Source: an uncultured Bacteroides sp.
Lineage (GTDB): Bacteria > Bacteroidota > Bacteroidia > Bacteroidales > Bacteroidaceae
NCBI GenBank assembly: GCA_949300425.1
Contig: CASGED010000015.1
Span: 53,066 to 117,065 of the forward strand
Direction: 5' to 3'
DNA: 64,000 bases
In this document: piece after piece, positions 1 through 8,507 of the stretch
How positions within the stretch are numbered: position 1 is the stretch's first letter
How the letters are laid out: the number at the start of each line of letters is the position of its first letter
Notes under the pieces: generated by a model
The model's input: only the letters and a program-made list of their open reading frames with translations
Told to the model about the DNA's origin: nothing
The model's database searches: none
Made by a program: the position numbers and the translations under genes

Positions 1-1896
1 ACGACCGTACAGTTGAACCTGTTGGGTAACTTCTCCGAGCACAACCGCCCGGGTGAGTCTACCGACAACATCTTCTCCGCCCTCTACACCGTGCCTTCAG
101 GCGCTTTCCCGGTGAAGACAGACAGAGGCATTTGGGGTGGTACGACGACGTACTCCAACAACCCCGTCGCTTTGATTGCCGGACGCGGCTACGCCCGTTC
201 GCAAACCCGCGCCATGTATGCGGACATGCACTTGAAGCAAGACTTGTCCGCCATCCTGCCCGGATGGAACGCCGGCTTCAAGGTGGGCATTGACAACACG
301 GCCTCTTACTGGGACAACAACACGAAGAACTTCGGTTACGAGTCGGCTGCCATTGACCTGACCACCGGCGAGAAGACCTACAACACCTTGCGCAACGAAG
401 GTAACCTGTCGTTCTCCAAGAGCGTAGGTTCCGTGCAGACCCACTTCAACTTAGAGGCTTACACCAACTATGCCAAGCAATGGAACAAACACGCCCTGAA
501 CGCCACGTTGCTCTACTCGATGGACAAGACCAACTCCAAAGACCAAAACACCGGACGCGCTTTCATGGACGTGGTGGGCAGCGCGCACTATGTGTACGAC
601 AACCGCTACTTGCTGGACTTCTCTCTGTCCGGTTCCGCTTCCAGCATTTTGGATCCGGACGACCGTTGGGGCATCTTCCCGGCAGTGGGCGCCGGCTGGA
701 TTCTCTCGGAAGAATCTTTCCTGAAACGCGACTGGCTGAACCTGTTGAAGGTAAGAGCCTCTTACGGTATCTCCGGCCGGGCGGACTATAGCGTGAACCT
801 GTTCCAAGACATTTACGGTTCGGGTAACTCCTACTATTTCCAGACCAGTACGAATCCTCCCGCATCCATCAGCGGCATGGTAATGACCCAGTTGGGTATC
901 GACGGCCTGACGTATGAGAAATCACACAAGCTGAATGTCGGCATCGACTTCATGGCATGGAACCGGCTGAGCGTGAGCGTGGATGCTTTCTACGACCATC
1001 GTACCGACATTTTGGTGAGCGGCAGCAGCGCCGTGTCTTCCGTATTCGGTATGTCCATACCCTCGATTAATGGTGGTATCGTAGACAACCGCGGCGTGGA
1101 GGCGTCGTTGGCATGGGACGACCAAATCAGCAACTGGAAGTACCACGTAGGCGGCCAGTTCTCTTTCGCCCGCAACAAGATTGTGGAGCAGTACGAGGAA
1201 TACCGTCCTTTCAACTACTTGTGGCGCACCGGCGGTTCGTTAGGCCAGATTTTCGGTTACGAAGTTATCGGTATCTACCAGTCGCAAGAGGAAATTGACA
1301 ATCGTGGCGTGACACAGACGTTGGGCGATGTACGTCCGGGCGACCTGATGTTCAAGGACCAGAACAACGACGGAATCATCGACTCCTACGACCAAGTACG
1401 CTTAGGCTACAACTCTACCTGTCCTGAAATCTACTATTCGTTCGATTTGGGATTGGAATATAAAGGCATTGGACTCTATGCCCTCTTCCAAGGAGCGGGT
1501 AACTACAGCAAGGTGCTAAACACGCCGGGTATTTACACCCCGATGGTGGACAACGGTACCATCTCCACTTATTATTGGGAGAACCGTTGGAGCCCGTCCA
1601 ACCCGAACGGAACGCTGCCGCGTCTGACCACTTCTTCCGGCGAGGCAAACAACTACAACACCAACTCGCTGTGGGTAGCCGACGCTTCGTTCCTGAAGCT
1701 CCGTACGCTGGAGTTGTACTACAACTTCCCGGAGAAACTGATGCGGAAAAGCAACTTCATCGGCGGCGCCAAGATTTTCGCCCGTGCCCATGACCTCTTC
1801 TGCTTGGACGGCATCGACCTCCGCGACCCGGAAGCCATCGGTGCGGATCACCCGACGATGACGCAATTTGCATTTGGATTCAATTTATCATTCTAA
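1..1896 (+). CDS. SusC-family TonB-dependent outer-membrane receptor, 5' end outside window
   Basis: The reading frame is open from base 1, so the gene begins left of the window; about 630 C-terminal residues are visible. They are rich in alternating aromatic strands typical of the 22-stranded SusC barrel and end in an aromatic-terminated strand (FGFNLSF), the usual outer-membrane insertion signal. A conserved SusC segment (GDVRPGDLMFKDQNNDG) lies near residue 440 of the visible part. SusC proteins import oligosaccharides through the outer membrane using TonB energy, with SusD as the lid. The partner susD starts 12 nt after the stop. The N-terminal carboxypeptidase-D-like and plug domains cannot be inspected. 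The substrate is not readable from this protein alone. Confidence 0.93.
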   Translation, partial: TTVQLNLLGNFSEHNRPGESTDNIFSALYTVPSGAFPVKTDRGIWGGTTTYSNNPVALIAGRGYARSQTRAMYADMHLKQDLSAILPGWNAGFKVGIDNTASYWDNNTKNFGYESAAIDLTTGEKTYNTLRNEGNLSFSKSVGSVQTHFNLEAYTNYAKQWNKHALNATLLYSMDKTNSKDQNTGRAFMDVVGSAHYVYDNRYLLDFSLSGSASSILDPDDRWGIFPAVGAGWILSEESFLKRDWLNLLKVRASYGISGRADYSVNLFQDIYGSGNSYYFQTSTNPPASISGMVMTQLGIDGLTYEKSHKLNVGIDFMAWNRLSVSVDAFYDHRTDILVSGSSAVSSVFGMSIPSINGGIVDNRGVEASLAWDDQISNWKYHVGGQFSFARNKIVEQYEEYRPFNYLWRTGGSLGQIFGYEVIGIYQSQEEIDNRGVTQTLGDVRPGDLMFKDQNNDGIIDSYDQVRLGYNSTCPEIYYSFDLGLEYKGIGLYALFQGAGNYSKVLNTPGIYTPMVDNGTISTYYWENRWSPSNPNGTLPRLTTSSGEANNYNTNSLWVADASFLKLRTLELYYNFPEKLMRKSNFIGGAKIFARAHDLFCLDGIDLRDPEAIGADHPTMTQFAFGFNLSF

Positions 1897-1908
1897 AGAA
1901 AGAAAAGT

Positions 1909-3582
1909 ATGAAGTTTTTTAAGAAAATAGCCACGTTATCTTTATCCGCCCTGCTTTGCGTGTCCTGTGACTTCATGGACTGCAACGAGTCGGATTACTA
2001 CTCACTGGAAGAGATTCAGGGCAGCTACAGCCGCGTGAAGCAGTTTGTCACGAACGTGTACGGCTTCCTGCCCTCCAACTTCTGCAACATCGGCGGGGCC
2101 ATGCTGGACGCTGCGACGGACGATGCCGTACACGTGTACGAATCGTCCACCATCCAACGTTTTGTCAACGGCAGCTGGTCGGCCAACTATACGGTAGATG
2201 ACCAGTTTTCCAACTATTACAACGGCATCCGCGAAGCCAACTTTTATTTGGAGAATCTGACGGATCTGAAGTTCGAGAGTTGGGAGACAGGAGACGATTA
2301 TGAGGACTGGATGGTGACTTATCCGAACTTCGAAAACGAAATCCGTTTTCTGCGGGCTTATTTCTACTTCGAATTGGTGCGTCGTTACCAAAACATTCCG
2401 TTGGTAACCAAAGTGCTGAGTCGCGAAGAGGCCAATACCGCCGAACCGTCTTCGGCACAGGACATCTTCGACTTCATCATTTCGGAGTGTACGGAACTGT
2501 CCACGTTACTGCCCATCAGCTACGACAATATGCCGGACATTGAAGGCGGACGCGCTACCCGTGGAGCCGCTTTGGCGTTGAAAGCCCGTGCGGCCCTGTA
2601 TGCCGCCAGCCCGCTTTACAATACCGCCAATGACCAAAGCAAGTGGGTAGCCGCCGCGGAAGCCGCTTATGAGATTATCGGCAATCGCAGCGAACTGGGC
2701 TACGGGCTGGACAATAGCTTTGCCAACCTGTTTGGAGCGACCAACTACAACAGCTCGGAAGTGATTTTGGTCCGTCCTACCGGAACCAGCACCAGCTTTG
2801 AGTCGGCCAATTACCCCATGGGTGTGAGCGGTGGAGAGACTTCCACCTGTCCGACCGAGAACCTGGCGAGCGCCTTCGAGATGGCAGACGGGGAAGATTT
2901 TGATTGGAACAACGCCGAAATGCGTGCCAATCCGTACGCCAACCGCGACCCGCGCTTCTACCTGACCATTGTACACAACGGCATGAACTGGCCTGCCGAC
3001 AAGGCGGTTGAAATCTGGGAAGGCGGTGCCAACGGCCTTCCTCTGACCAACGCCACTACGACGGGTTACTACCTGCGTAAGTATGTGGACAACAGCATTA
3101 GTTTCGAGGCGGGTGCCACGACTTCCGCCACGCACCACAACTGGATTCTGTTCCGTTACGCCGAGGTATTGCTGAACTATGCCGAAGCAATGGTGAACGC
3201 TTATGGTGACATCAACCATACGACTTCCACTTGCCCCCTGTCGGCTTTGGAGGCTATCAACCAGGTACGCGGACGTTCCGGCGTGAACATGCCGGCACTG
3301 CCGAACACGTTGTCTGCCGACGAGTTCCTGAAGCGCGTGAAGAACGAACGCCGTGTGGAACTTGCCTTCGAGGGACACCGCTTCTGGGATTTGCGCCGTT
3401 GGAAGGACCTGGATGAATCGAAAGACATCTATGCCGTGAAGATAACGAACAACAACGGCACGATGAACTACGAGCGTACCCTCTTGGAGTCCCGCACGAT
3501 AGAAGACAAATTGTACTTCTATCCAATCTCTAATTCGGAACTCTTCAAGAACGAGAATCTGGTACAGAATCCGGGGTGGTAA
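1909..3582 (+). CDS. SusD/RagB-family glycan-binding lipoprotein
   Basis: 557 residues. A lysine-rich start and hydrophobic stretch end in a lipobox (LLCVSC), so it is predicted to be a surface lipoprotein. The body shows the SusD pattern: helical TPR-like N-terminal half (FLRAYFYFELVRRYQNIPLV), the RNERR-like helix (VKNERRVELAFEGHRFWDLR) near residue 480, and the classical C-terminus NPGW. It should cap the SusC barrel encoded 12 nt upstream and bind the incoming oligosaccharide. A hairpin terminator follows, so susCD forms the end of a transcript that begins left of the window. Family assignment is secure; ligand unknown. Confidence 0.95.
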   Translation: MKFFKKIATLSLSALLCVSCDFMDCNESDYYSLEEIQGSYSRVKQFVTNVYGFLPSNFCNIGGAMLDAATDDAVHVYESSTIQRFVNGSWSANYTVDDQFSNYYNGIREANFYLENLTDLKFESWETGDDYEDWMVTYPNFENEIRFLRAYFYFELVRRYQNIPLVTKVLSREEANTAEPSSAQDIFDFIISECTELSTLLPISYDNMPDIEGGRATRGAALALKARAALYAASPLYNTANDQSKWVAAAEAAYEIIGNRSELGYGLDNSFANLFGATNYNSSEVILVRPTGTSTSFESANYPMGVSGGETSTCPTENLASAFEMADGEDFDWNNAEMRANPYANRDPRFYLTIVHNGMNWPADKAVEIWEGGANGLPLTNATTTGYYLRKYVDNSISFEAGATTSATHHNWILFRYAEVLLNYAEAMVNAYGDINHTTSTCPLSALEAINQVRGRSGVNMPALPNTLSADEFLKRVKNERRVELAFEGHRFWDLRRWKDLDESKDIYAVKITNNNGTMNYERTLLESRTIEDKLYFYPISNSELFKNENLVQNPGW

Positions 3583-3597
3583 GGATTGAATAGTAGG

Positions 3598-3630
3598 GTC
3601 TCCCGCCTGTAAAAAGAGGTGGGAGACTTT
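3598..3630 (+). terminator. Rho-independent terminator after susD
   Basis: An 11-bp stem (GTCTCCCGCCT at 3598-3608 with AGGTGGGAGAC at 3617-3627, one G-T wobble) is followed by TTTAATTT. It lies 15 nt after the susD stop. Confidence 0.8.
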
Positions 3631-3649
3631 AATTTGAGAAATCTTTAAA

Positions 3650-4765
3650 ATGAAAAGACTTCTTTATTGGAGCTTTTTATTCATCTTGTTTTGTTCGGCT
3701 TGTGTAGAAAGTGAAAAAGAACGTTTCATGCAAGCCGAACAAGTTTGGAAGATGAATATAGCGGAGGCGGATACTTTGTTGCCTCACACGATAGATTCCA
3801 TTCATTTTTTACCCTTATTCATCAATGATGAAGGATTATTGTATGGAGTAGACAAGCTCGTGGTGCGGAATGGCTTGTTCTATTTGGGAGATTTCCGGGC
3901 AGGAAAGATTGTGGCTTTTGACAGCGAGGGTAACCAACGGTTTGTCGTGGATGAGAAAGGATTAGGTCCCAAAGAATATTTGGAGATAAAGAGTTTTGCC
4001 GTAGATGACCGTTTCATCTATGTGATAGATAATTATCGGCATATATTAAATGCGTATGACTGCCAAAATGGAACTTTTGTCAAGAGCATGAAGATGCCTT
4101 TTGTAGCGTGGGATATGGAGATTCTTCCTGATAAAAATTTTATTTTTACCTATATCCTCTTCAAAGAAGGGAATGGTCCCAATATGAAGCAACCCCGGTA
4201 TAAGATTTTTGTGACGGACAGTACGTTACATACAGTCAGAAAATATTTAGAATATGAGAAAGAGGATTATGAGTTTTTGGGCAAAAAGACTTATTTCTCA
4301 CCGACTTCTGAAGGGGTATTGTTCAGTTCGTTGGGGATAGATGATCTCTTTCTATTTTGTGGGCAGGATTCTGTCCGGCGAATACAAGTAGATTTCTCCC
4401 ATAAAATCCCAACCGAATTACGAAAGGACTGGGAGGCAATAGACAAAGGTGGATATAATTTTTTTGTGAATACGCCCTTGTTCTGTAAGGACTATGTGGC
4501 CTTTGCCGCTCCTGAGGGTGAGTTTTTTATGTATTATTTATATCAGATGAAAAAGGGTGAGTTGTGGGTAAACAGTACTACCAACGCTTATAAGATGTTA
4601 TTGCCTCCCTGTGCCTCTTATCAAGGCTCTTTGATCAGTTACTTAGATGATTATTCTTCTTATGAAGAACTTGTAGAGTATGGCTTTGAACGGATGGATG
4701 CGGAATTTGAAGAACACTTGAAAGCCGAAAAGCCGATATTGGTATTTTATGTATTGACTGAGTAG
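3650..4765 (+). CDS. 6-bladed beta-propeller lipoprotein
   Basis: 371 residues. The signal peptide ends in a lipobox-like FCSAC, so a lipoprotein is expected. Repeated short beta segments with aromatic/Asp motifs (FYLGDFRAGKIVAFDSEGN, FIYVIDNYRHILNAYD) fit the Bacteroidales 6-bladed beta-propeller family (DUF4934/DUF5128 type), often found as single genes next to SusC/D systems. The function of this family is not established; surface ligand binding or sensing is a guess. The base composition is visibly more AT-rich than the flanking susD and GH16 genes, and it sits between a terminator and a 470-nt repeat-bearing gap, so it is probably an independent unit. Confidence 0.7.
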   Translation: MKRLLYWSFLFILFCSACVESEKERFMQAEQVWKMNIAEADTLLPHTIDSIHFLPLFINDEGLLYGVDKLVVRNGLFYLGDFRAGKIVAFDSEGNQRFVVDEKGLGPKEYLEIKSFAVDDRFIYVIDNYRHILNAYDCQNGTFVKSMKMPFVAWDMEILPDKNFIFTYILFKEGNGPNMKQPRYKIFVTDSTLHTVRKYLEYEKEDYEFLGKKTYFSPTSEGVLFSSLGIDDLFLFCGQDSVRRIQVDFSHKIPTELRKDWEAIDKGGYNFFVNTPLFCKDYVAFAAPEGEFFMYYLYQMKKGELWVNSTTNAYKMLLPPCASYQGSLISYLDDYSSYEELVEYGFERMDAEFEEHLKAEKPILVFYVLTE

Positions 4766-4880
4766 TAAAACTCACTCCCGCATTACGCAATATGTAAATA
4801 TAGATTGTTTATAAAAGATGAATGCCTTCCTGTGAAAAGAATAGATATGAAAGCGGCAATCCTTTTTTCATGCGTTGCCA

Positions 4881-4968
4881 GGTTACTAACACAGGGGCTG
4901 AAGGTTACTAACATTCGGGGGGAAGGTTAGAAACATTCGGCCCTTATGTTTCTAACCTTCCCGATACC
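4881..4968. repeat. 22-bp-period intergenic tandem array (array A)
   Basis: Four contiguous 22-bp units start at 4881, 4903, 4925 and 4947. Heads are GGTTACTAACA, GGTTACTAACA, GGTTAGAAACA and, inverted but in register, TGTTTCTAACC; the remaining 11 nt of each unit are partly conserved (TTCGG in units 2 and 3). The inverted last unit makes a perfect 17-bp stem (4920-4936 with 4946-4962). GTTAcTAAC in the head is itself palindromic. Confidence 0.85.
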
Positions 4969-5101
4969 CGGCAGGAAGTACTTGCGGCTATGGATGGCCG
5001 TCCCGAAATCAAGAGGATTATAAATGTTGATAACCAATGGGAACCAATGGCATGATTTTGTAAACAATCTGCATAGAATTCGTGTAAAATCGTCCGTTTT
5101 A

Positions 5102-5134
5102 GTGCACAAATCGTTCGCCGGACGATTTGTGCAC
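5102..5134. promoter_or_regulatory. 33-bp perfect palindrome upstream of the GH16 operon
   Basis: GTGCACAAATCGT (5102-5114) is repeated exactly inverted at 5122-5134 around a 7-nt centre. It lies about 55 nt upstream of the -7 box at 5188, a plausible operator position. It is followed by CTATTTTTC, so a terminator for a short upstream transcript is the alternative. GTGCAC is palindromic by itself. Confidence 0.5.
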
Positions 5135-5187
5135 CTATTTTTCATTCAATTATCAGTTTTATGAGAGAAAAAAGCCTTTATTTGCAC

Positions 5188-5195
5188 TATGTTTG
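5188..5195 (+). promoter_or_regulatory. Bacteroidota -7 promoter box for the GH16 operon
   Basis: TATGTTTG matches TAnnTTTG and lies 41 nt before the GH16 start. The -33 box is weak (TTTT near 5157-5160). Confidence 0.6.
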
Positions 5196-5235
5196 CAAAC
5201 GATAGATATGAGTTAATTTAATTAGTTTAGAGACC

Positions 5236-6093
5236 ATGAAGAAATTAGGTTATTTACTATTTAGTACTTTTGTGCTTGCGGCATGCTCCGATAATGCCGA
5301 TGCGGTTGGCACGAACGTTGACAGCAAATTTGTAGACAAGGCGACACCGGCAGGTGTGCAACCGGAAAACGACTTGATAGGAGATGGTTGGAAGCTGGAG
5401 TTCAGCGATGAGTTTAATGACGGACGGATTGACTTTGACAAATGGATTGTGAAAGACGAATCCAGAGGCTCGCGCCCGGCATTGGGCATCACGGAGTGGT
5501 TCTTCAAGCCCGAAGCTGTGGAAGAGAAAGACGACGCGCTGGTCATTAAAGCCAAGAAGGTAGGAGACGACGTGATGTATTGCGGGTCAGTCTACAGTTA
5601 TACCAAATATAACATGCACCACGGGTACGTGGAAGCGCGCATCAAGCTGGCGGACATGAAGAAAAGTGTCCTGACCGCTTTTTGGCTGCAAAGTCCCACG
5701 ATGGGGAATGTGGACGGAACGGGAAATGACGGTGCGGAAATAGACATCTTTGAATCGGCCTACGTAACGGACGAACTGATTACAACGATTCACATCGACG
5801 GCTATGCGGACGACCATCAGGAGAAGAATTTCCGGTATGACACTCCGGGCGTGTTCGAAGGTTACCACACTTGGGGTATGTTGTGGGACGAGGAAGGCAT
5901 CAAAGTCTATTATGACGGCGAGCTGAAAGCTACGTTCGATGGCATTTGGGTGCCTGAAAAAGTGGTCGACGAATACCTTTACCTTTCCACCATCGCCACA
6001 TTCAGCGGCCAGGGAGACTTTAAGGGACAACCGTCCGACAGTTGGCTCTCCGAAGCCTACTTTGACTACGTGCGGGTATGGGTGAAAGAATAA
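5236..6093 (+). CDS. GH16-family endo-beta-glycanase, lipoprotein
   Basis: 285 residues. Lipobox VLAAC at residues 13-17 predicts a membrane-anchored lipoprotein. The GH16 active-site strand EIDIFE is present (E168 nucleophile, D170, E173 acid/base), preceded by conserved GYVEARIKL and AFWLQS strands and ending in the FDYVRVW strand typical of the family. Members cleave internal beta-1,3/1,4 bonds of laminarin, mixed-linkage glucan, agar/porphyran, kappa-carrageenan or mucin-type galactans; subfamily and substrate cannot be decided by eye. First gene of a four-gene operon with GH29, a phosphodiesterase-like enzyme and GH88, so it probably makes the initial cut in a complex glycan. Confidence 0.88.
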   Translation: MKKLGYLLFSTFVLAACSDNADAVGTNVDSKFVDKATPAGVQPENDLIGDGWKLEFSDEFNDGRIDFDKWIVKDESRGSRPALGITEWFFKPEAVEEKDDALVIKAKKVGDDVMYCGSVYSYTKYNMHHGYVEARIKLADMKKSVLTAFWLQSPTMGNVDGTGNDGAEIDIFESAYVTDELITTIHIDGYADDHQEKNFRYDTPGVFEGYHTWGMLWDEEGIKVYYDGELKATFDGIWVPEKVVDEYLYLSTIATFSGQGDFKGQPSDSWLSEAYFDYVRVWVKE

Positions 6094-6131
6094 TATAATA
6101 ATAAATATAATAATATAATATGGTATATAGG

Positions 6132-7538
6132 ATGAAAAAATTAACTTTGAAACGTGCCGGCTTTGCCCTGCTGGCTTGTCTGATGATAGCGGTGGCCAAT
6201 GCGCAACCGGCTGATACCACCTCTTTGGCTTGGTTCAGGGATGCCAAATTCGGACTGTTCCTGCACTGGGGACTCTACTCGCAAACCGCCGGCGATTGGA
6301 AAGGACATCCCGCGGAAGGCAGTGAACACTTCATGCTGTACGAACGCATTCCGCTGAAGGAGTACGCGCGGATAGCCGATGATTTCAATCCGACGGAGTT
6401 CGACGCCCGTAAGTGGGCGAAGGACGCTCGCCGGGCGGGCATGCGTTATGTCATTATTACTTCCAAGCATCACGACGGCTTTGCCATGTACGATTCCAAG
6501 TGCAGCGACTACAACATCGTGAAATGTACCCCGTGGGGTAAAGATCCCATGAAGGAACTGGCCGAGGCATGCCGGAAGGAAGGATTGAAATTCGGTTTCT
6601 ATTATTCGTTGGGACGCGATTGGGAAGACCCGGACGTACCGACCAACTGGCCGGTGAAGGCAGGACGAAGCAATACGTGGGATTATCCCGATGAAGACGC
6701 CAAGCAACTGCCCGCCTACATGAAGAGGAAGGTCATTCCGCAGTTGAAGGAACTGCTTACGCAATACGGGCGCATTGACTTCCTGTGGTTTGACACGCCG
6801 GAACTGACGACCAAGGAAATGAGCCGTGAAATCAGGCAGCTGATTCATTCCTTGCAGCCGCAATGCCTCATCAACAGCCGCATCGGGAACGGCATGGGTG
6901 ACTACAGCATTGTAGAGCAGAAGTTAACCAACCAAATAGACAACCGTCCTTGGGAAGTCTGCCTGACCATGGGCAAGAACTGGTGCTACAACCGGCATGA
7001 CACCGTTTACAAAAAGCCGGATGTCATGATACGCCATTTGGCAGACATCGTGAGCAAGGGCGGCAACCTGCTGCTGAACATCGGTCCGGACGGGAAAGGA
7101 CGCTTCCCTACCCTGACCCGTCCGGGGATGGAGGCGTTTCACCAATGGTTGAAAACGAACGGAGAGGCCATTTACGGCACGCGTCCTTGGCACACGTATG
7201 GCGAGAACTACGACCCCTCCGTACAGGAAAAAAAAGAGGATAAGGAGTTCCACGACGCGGTGTACGACGGCACCCCGCAAGACATCATCCCAGATTTCCG
7301 TTATACGCAAAAGGGAAATACGGTGTATGTCATCGTACGCCATGTAGCGGCATCCACATTTACCTTATCCGCGTTCCGCCAGTCGGACCGGGTGGTTACG
7401 GTAGAATGCCTGGATTCGCGGCGACCCGCAGAATGGGAACAGGATGCCGACGGGATCCATGTCACGCCGGGCGTGTACAAGAAACGATATCCGGTCTATG
7501 TGCTGAAGGTAACTCTCGCCTCTTCTGAAGTGCGGTAA
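6132..7538 (+). CDS. GH29-family alpha-L-fucosidase (or related exo-glycosidase)
   Basis: About 468 residues from the ATG at 6132, chosen over an ATG 12 nt upstream because it gives a clean signal peptide (MKKLTLKRAG.. ending VANA-QP), implying periplasmic location. GH29 landmarks: KFGLFLHWGLYS, YVIITSKHHDGFAMYDS, GFYYSLGRDW, and the nucleophile motif FLWFD, here followed by TP rather than the usual G. GH29 enzymes remove alpha-L-fucose and some act on related sugars such as L-galactose. The C-terminal ~120 residues look like a beta-sandwich. It is 38 nt downstream of GH16 and 33 nt upstream of the phosphodiesterase, in one operon. Confidence 0.9.
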   Translation: MKKLTLKRAGFALLACLMIAVANAQPADTTSLAWFRDAKFGLFLHWGLYSQTAGDWKGHPAEGSEHFMLYERIPLKEYARIADDFNPTEFDARKWAKDARRAGMRYVIITSKHHDGFAMYDSKCSDYNIVKCTPWGKDPMKELAEACRKEGLKFGFYYSLGRDWEDPDVPTNWPVKAGRSNTWDYPDEDAKQLPAYMKRKVIPQLKELLTQYGRIDFLWFDTPELTTKEMSREIRQLIHSLQPQCLINSRIGNGMGDYSIVEQKLTNQIDNRPWEVCLTMGKNWCYNRHDTVYKKPDVMIRHLADIVSKGGNLLLNIGPDGKGRFPTLTRPGMEAFHQWLKTNGEAIYGTRPWHTYGENYDPSVQEKKEDKEFHDAVYDGTPQDIIPDFRYTQKGNTVYVIVRHVAASTFTLSAFRQSDRVVTVECLDSRRPAEWEQDADGIHVTPGVYKKRYPVYVLKVTLASSEVR

Positions 7539-7571
7539 TTTATTTAGAACTAACTTTTTATATATTGAATT

Positions 7572-8486
7572 ATGAATAGACTGAAGTCTTTGCTGCTGGT
7601 GACATTCTCCGGAATGTGCCTGTTGGTTTCCTCGTGTGCACAGCAAACACAAGAAAAGACGGGAAACAAGGCGATTGCCAAACATGTAGTATTAATCGGC
7701 TTGGACGGATGGGGCGCCTATAGCGTGCCTAAGGCCGAGATGCCTACCGTCAAGCAGTTGATGGCGGACGGTTCCTATACGTTGGAGAAACGTTCGGTGC
7801 TGCCTTCGTCCAGTGCCGTCAACTGGGCAAGCATGTTCATGGGAGCCGGTCCCGAACTGCACGGGTACACGGAATGGGGCTCTCAAACGCCGGAACTTCC
7901 ATCGCGCGTACTGAACGAGCACGGCATTTTCCCTACGGTGTTCCAGCTGCTGCGTGAAGCCCGTCCTCATGCTGAAATCGGTTGCCTGCACCAATGGGGC
8001 GGCATTAAATATTTGGTGGACACATTGGCATTGAGCCATCGGGAACAGTTGCAACCCGAAGCCTTGTGCAGTGCCGCCGAGAAGTATATCAAAGAAAAAC
8101 AGCCGGACTTGCTGGCCGTTTGCTTTGACGAACCCGACCACGTAGGACATGCCATCGGGCACGATACGCCGGAATATTATGCCAAGCTGAAGGAGCTGGA
8201 CGCTTACATAGCCCGTATTGTTCAGGCGGTAAAGGATGCCGGTATAGCTGACGAGACGATTTTCATCCTGACTTCCGACCATGGCGGCATTAACAAAGGT
8301 CATGGCGGAAAGACCATGCAAGAGATGCAGTCGCCTTTTATCATTTGCGGCAAGGGAGTGAAAAAAGGATTGGAATTCCATGAAAGCATGATGCAGTATG
8401 ATGTAGCGGCTACCATCGCTTATGTCTTCGGACTGCAACAGCCGCAGGTATGGGTAGGACGTCCTATGGTACAAGTATTTGAATGA
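7572..8486 (+). CDS. Alkaline phosphatase-superfamily phosphodiesterase/pyrophosphatase lipoprotein
   Basis: 304 residues with a lipobox (LVSSC). Metal- and nucleophile-site motifs of the type I phosphodiesterase/nucleotide pyrophosphatase family (PF01663) are visible: VVLIGLDGWG (first Asp), SSSAVNWASM (Ser/Thr nucleophile region), ELHGYT, FDEPDHVGHAIGH (Asp and His ligands) and TSDHGGINKGHGG (Asp-His, His). No formylglycine sulfatase signature (C/S-x-P-x-R) is seen, so it is not an ordinary sulfatase. In this operon it may remove a phosphodiester or similar substituent from the glycan, which is an inference from context. Confidence 0.8.
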   Translation: MNRLKSLLLVTFSGMCLLVSSCAQQTQEKTGNKAIAKHVVLIGLDGWGAYSVPKAEMPTVKQLMADGSYTLEKRSVLPSSSAVNWASMFMGAGPELHGYTEWGSQTPELPSRVLNEHGIFPTVFQLLREARPHAEIGCLHQWGGIKYLVDTLALSHREQLQPEALCSAAEKYIKEKQPDLLAVCFDEPDHVGHAIGHDTPEYYAKLKELDAYIARIVQAVKDAGIADETIFILTSDHGGINKGHGGKTMQEMQSPFIICGKGVKKGLEFHESMMQYDVAATIAYVFGLQQPQVWVGRPMVQVFE

Positions 8487-8507
8487 ACCATCTAACAACC
8501 AGGCACA

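Larger units (their letters stand above)
4766..5235. other. 470-nt intergenic region with repeats, palindrome and promoter
   Basis: No credible gene. From left to right it holds a 22-bp-period repeat array (4881-4968), a long perfect inverted repeat (5102-5134) and a Bacteroidota-type -7 box (5188-5195) for the GH16 operon. Each is listed separately. Confidence 0.7.

Noticed and set aside
7572-8486. Sulfatase assignment for the alkaline-phosphatase-superfamily enzyme
   Set aside because: No C/S-x-P-x-R formylglycine motif; the motifs fit the phosphodiesterase/pyrophosphatase branch.
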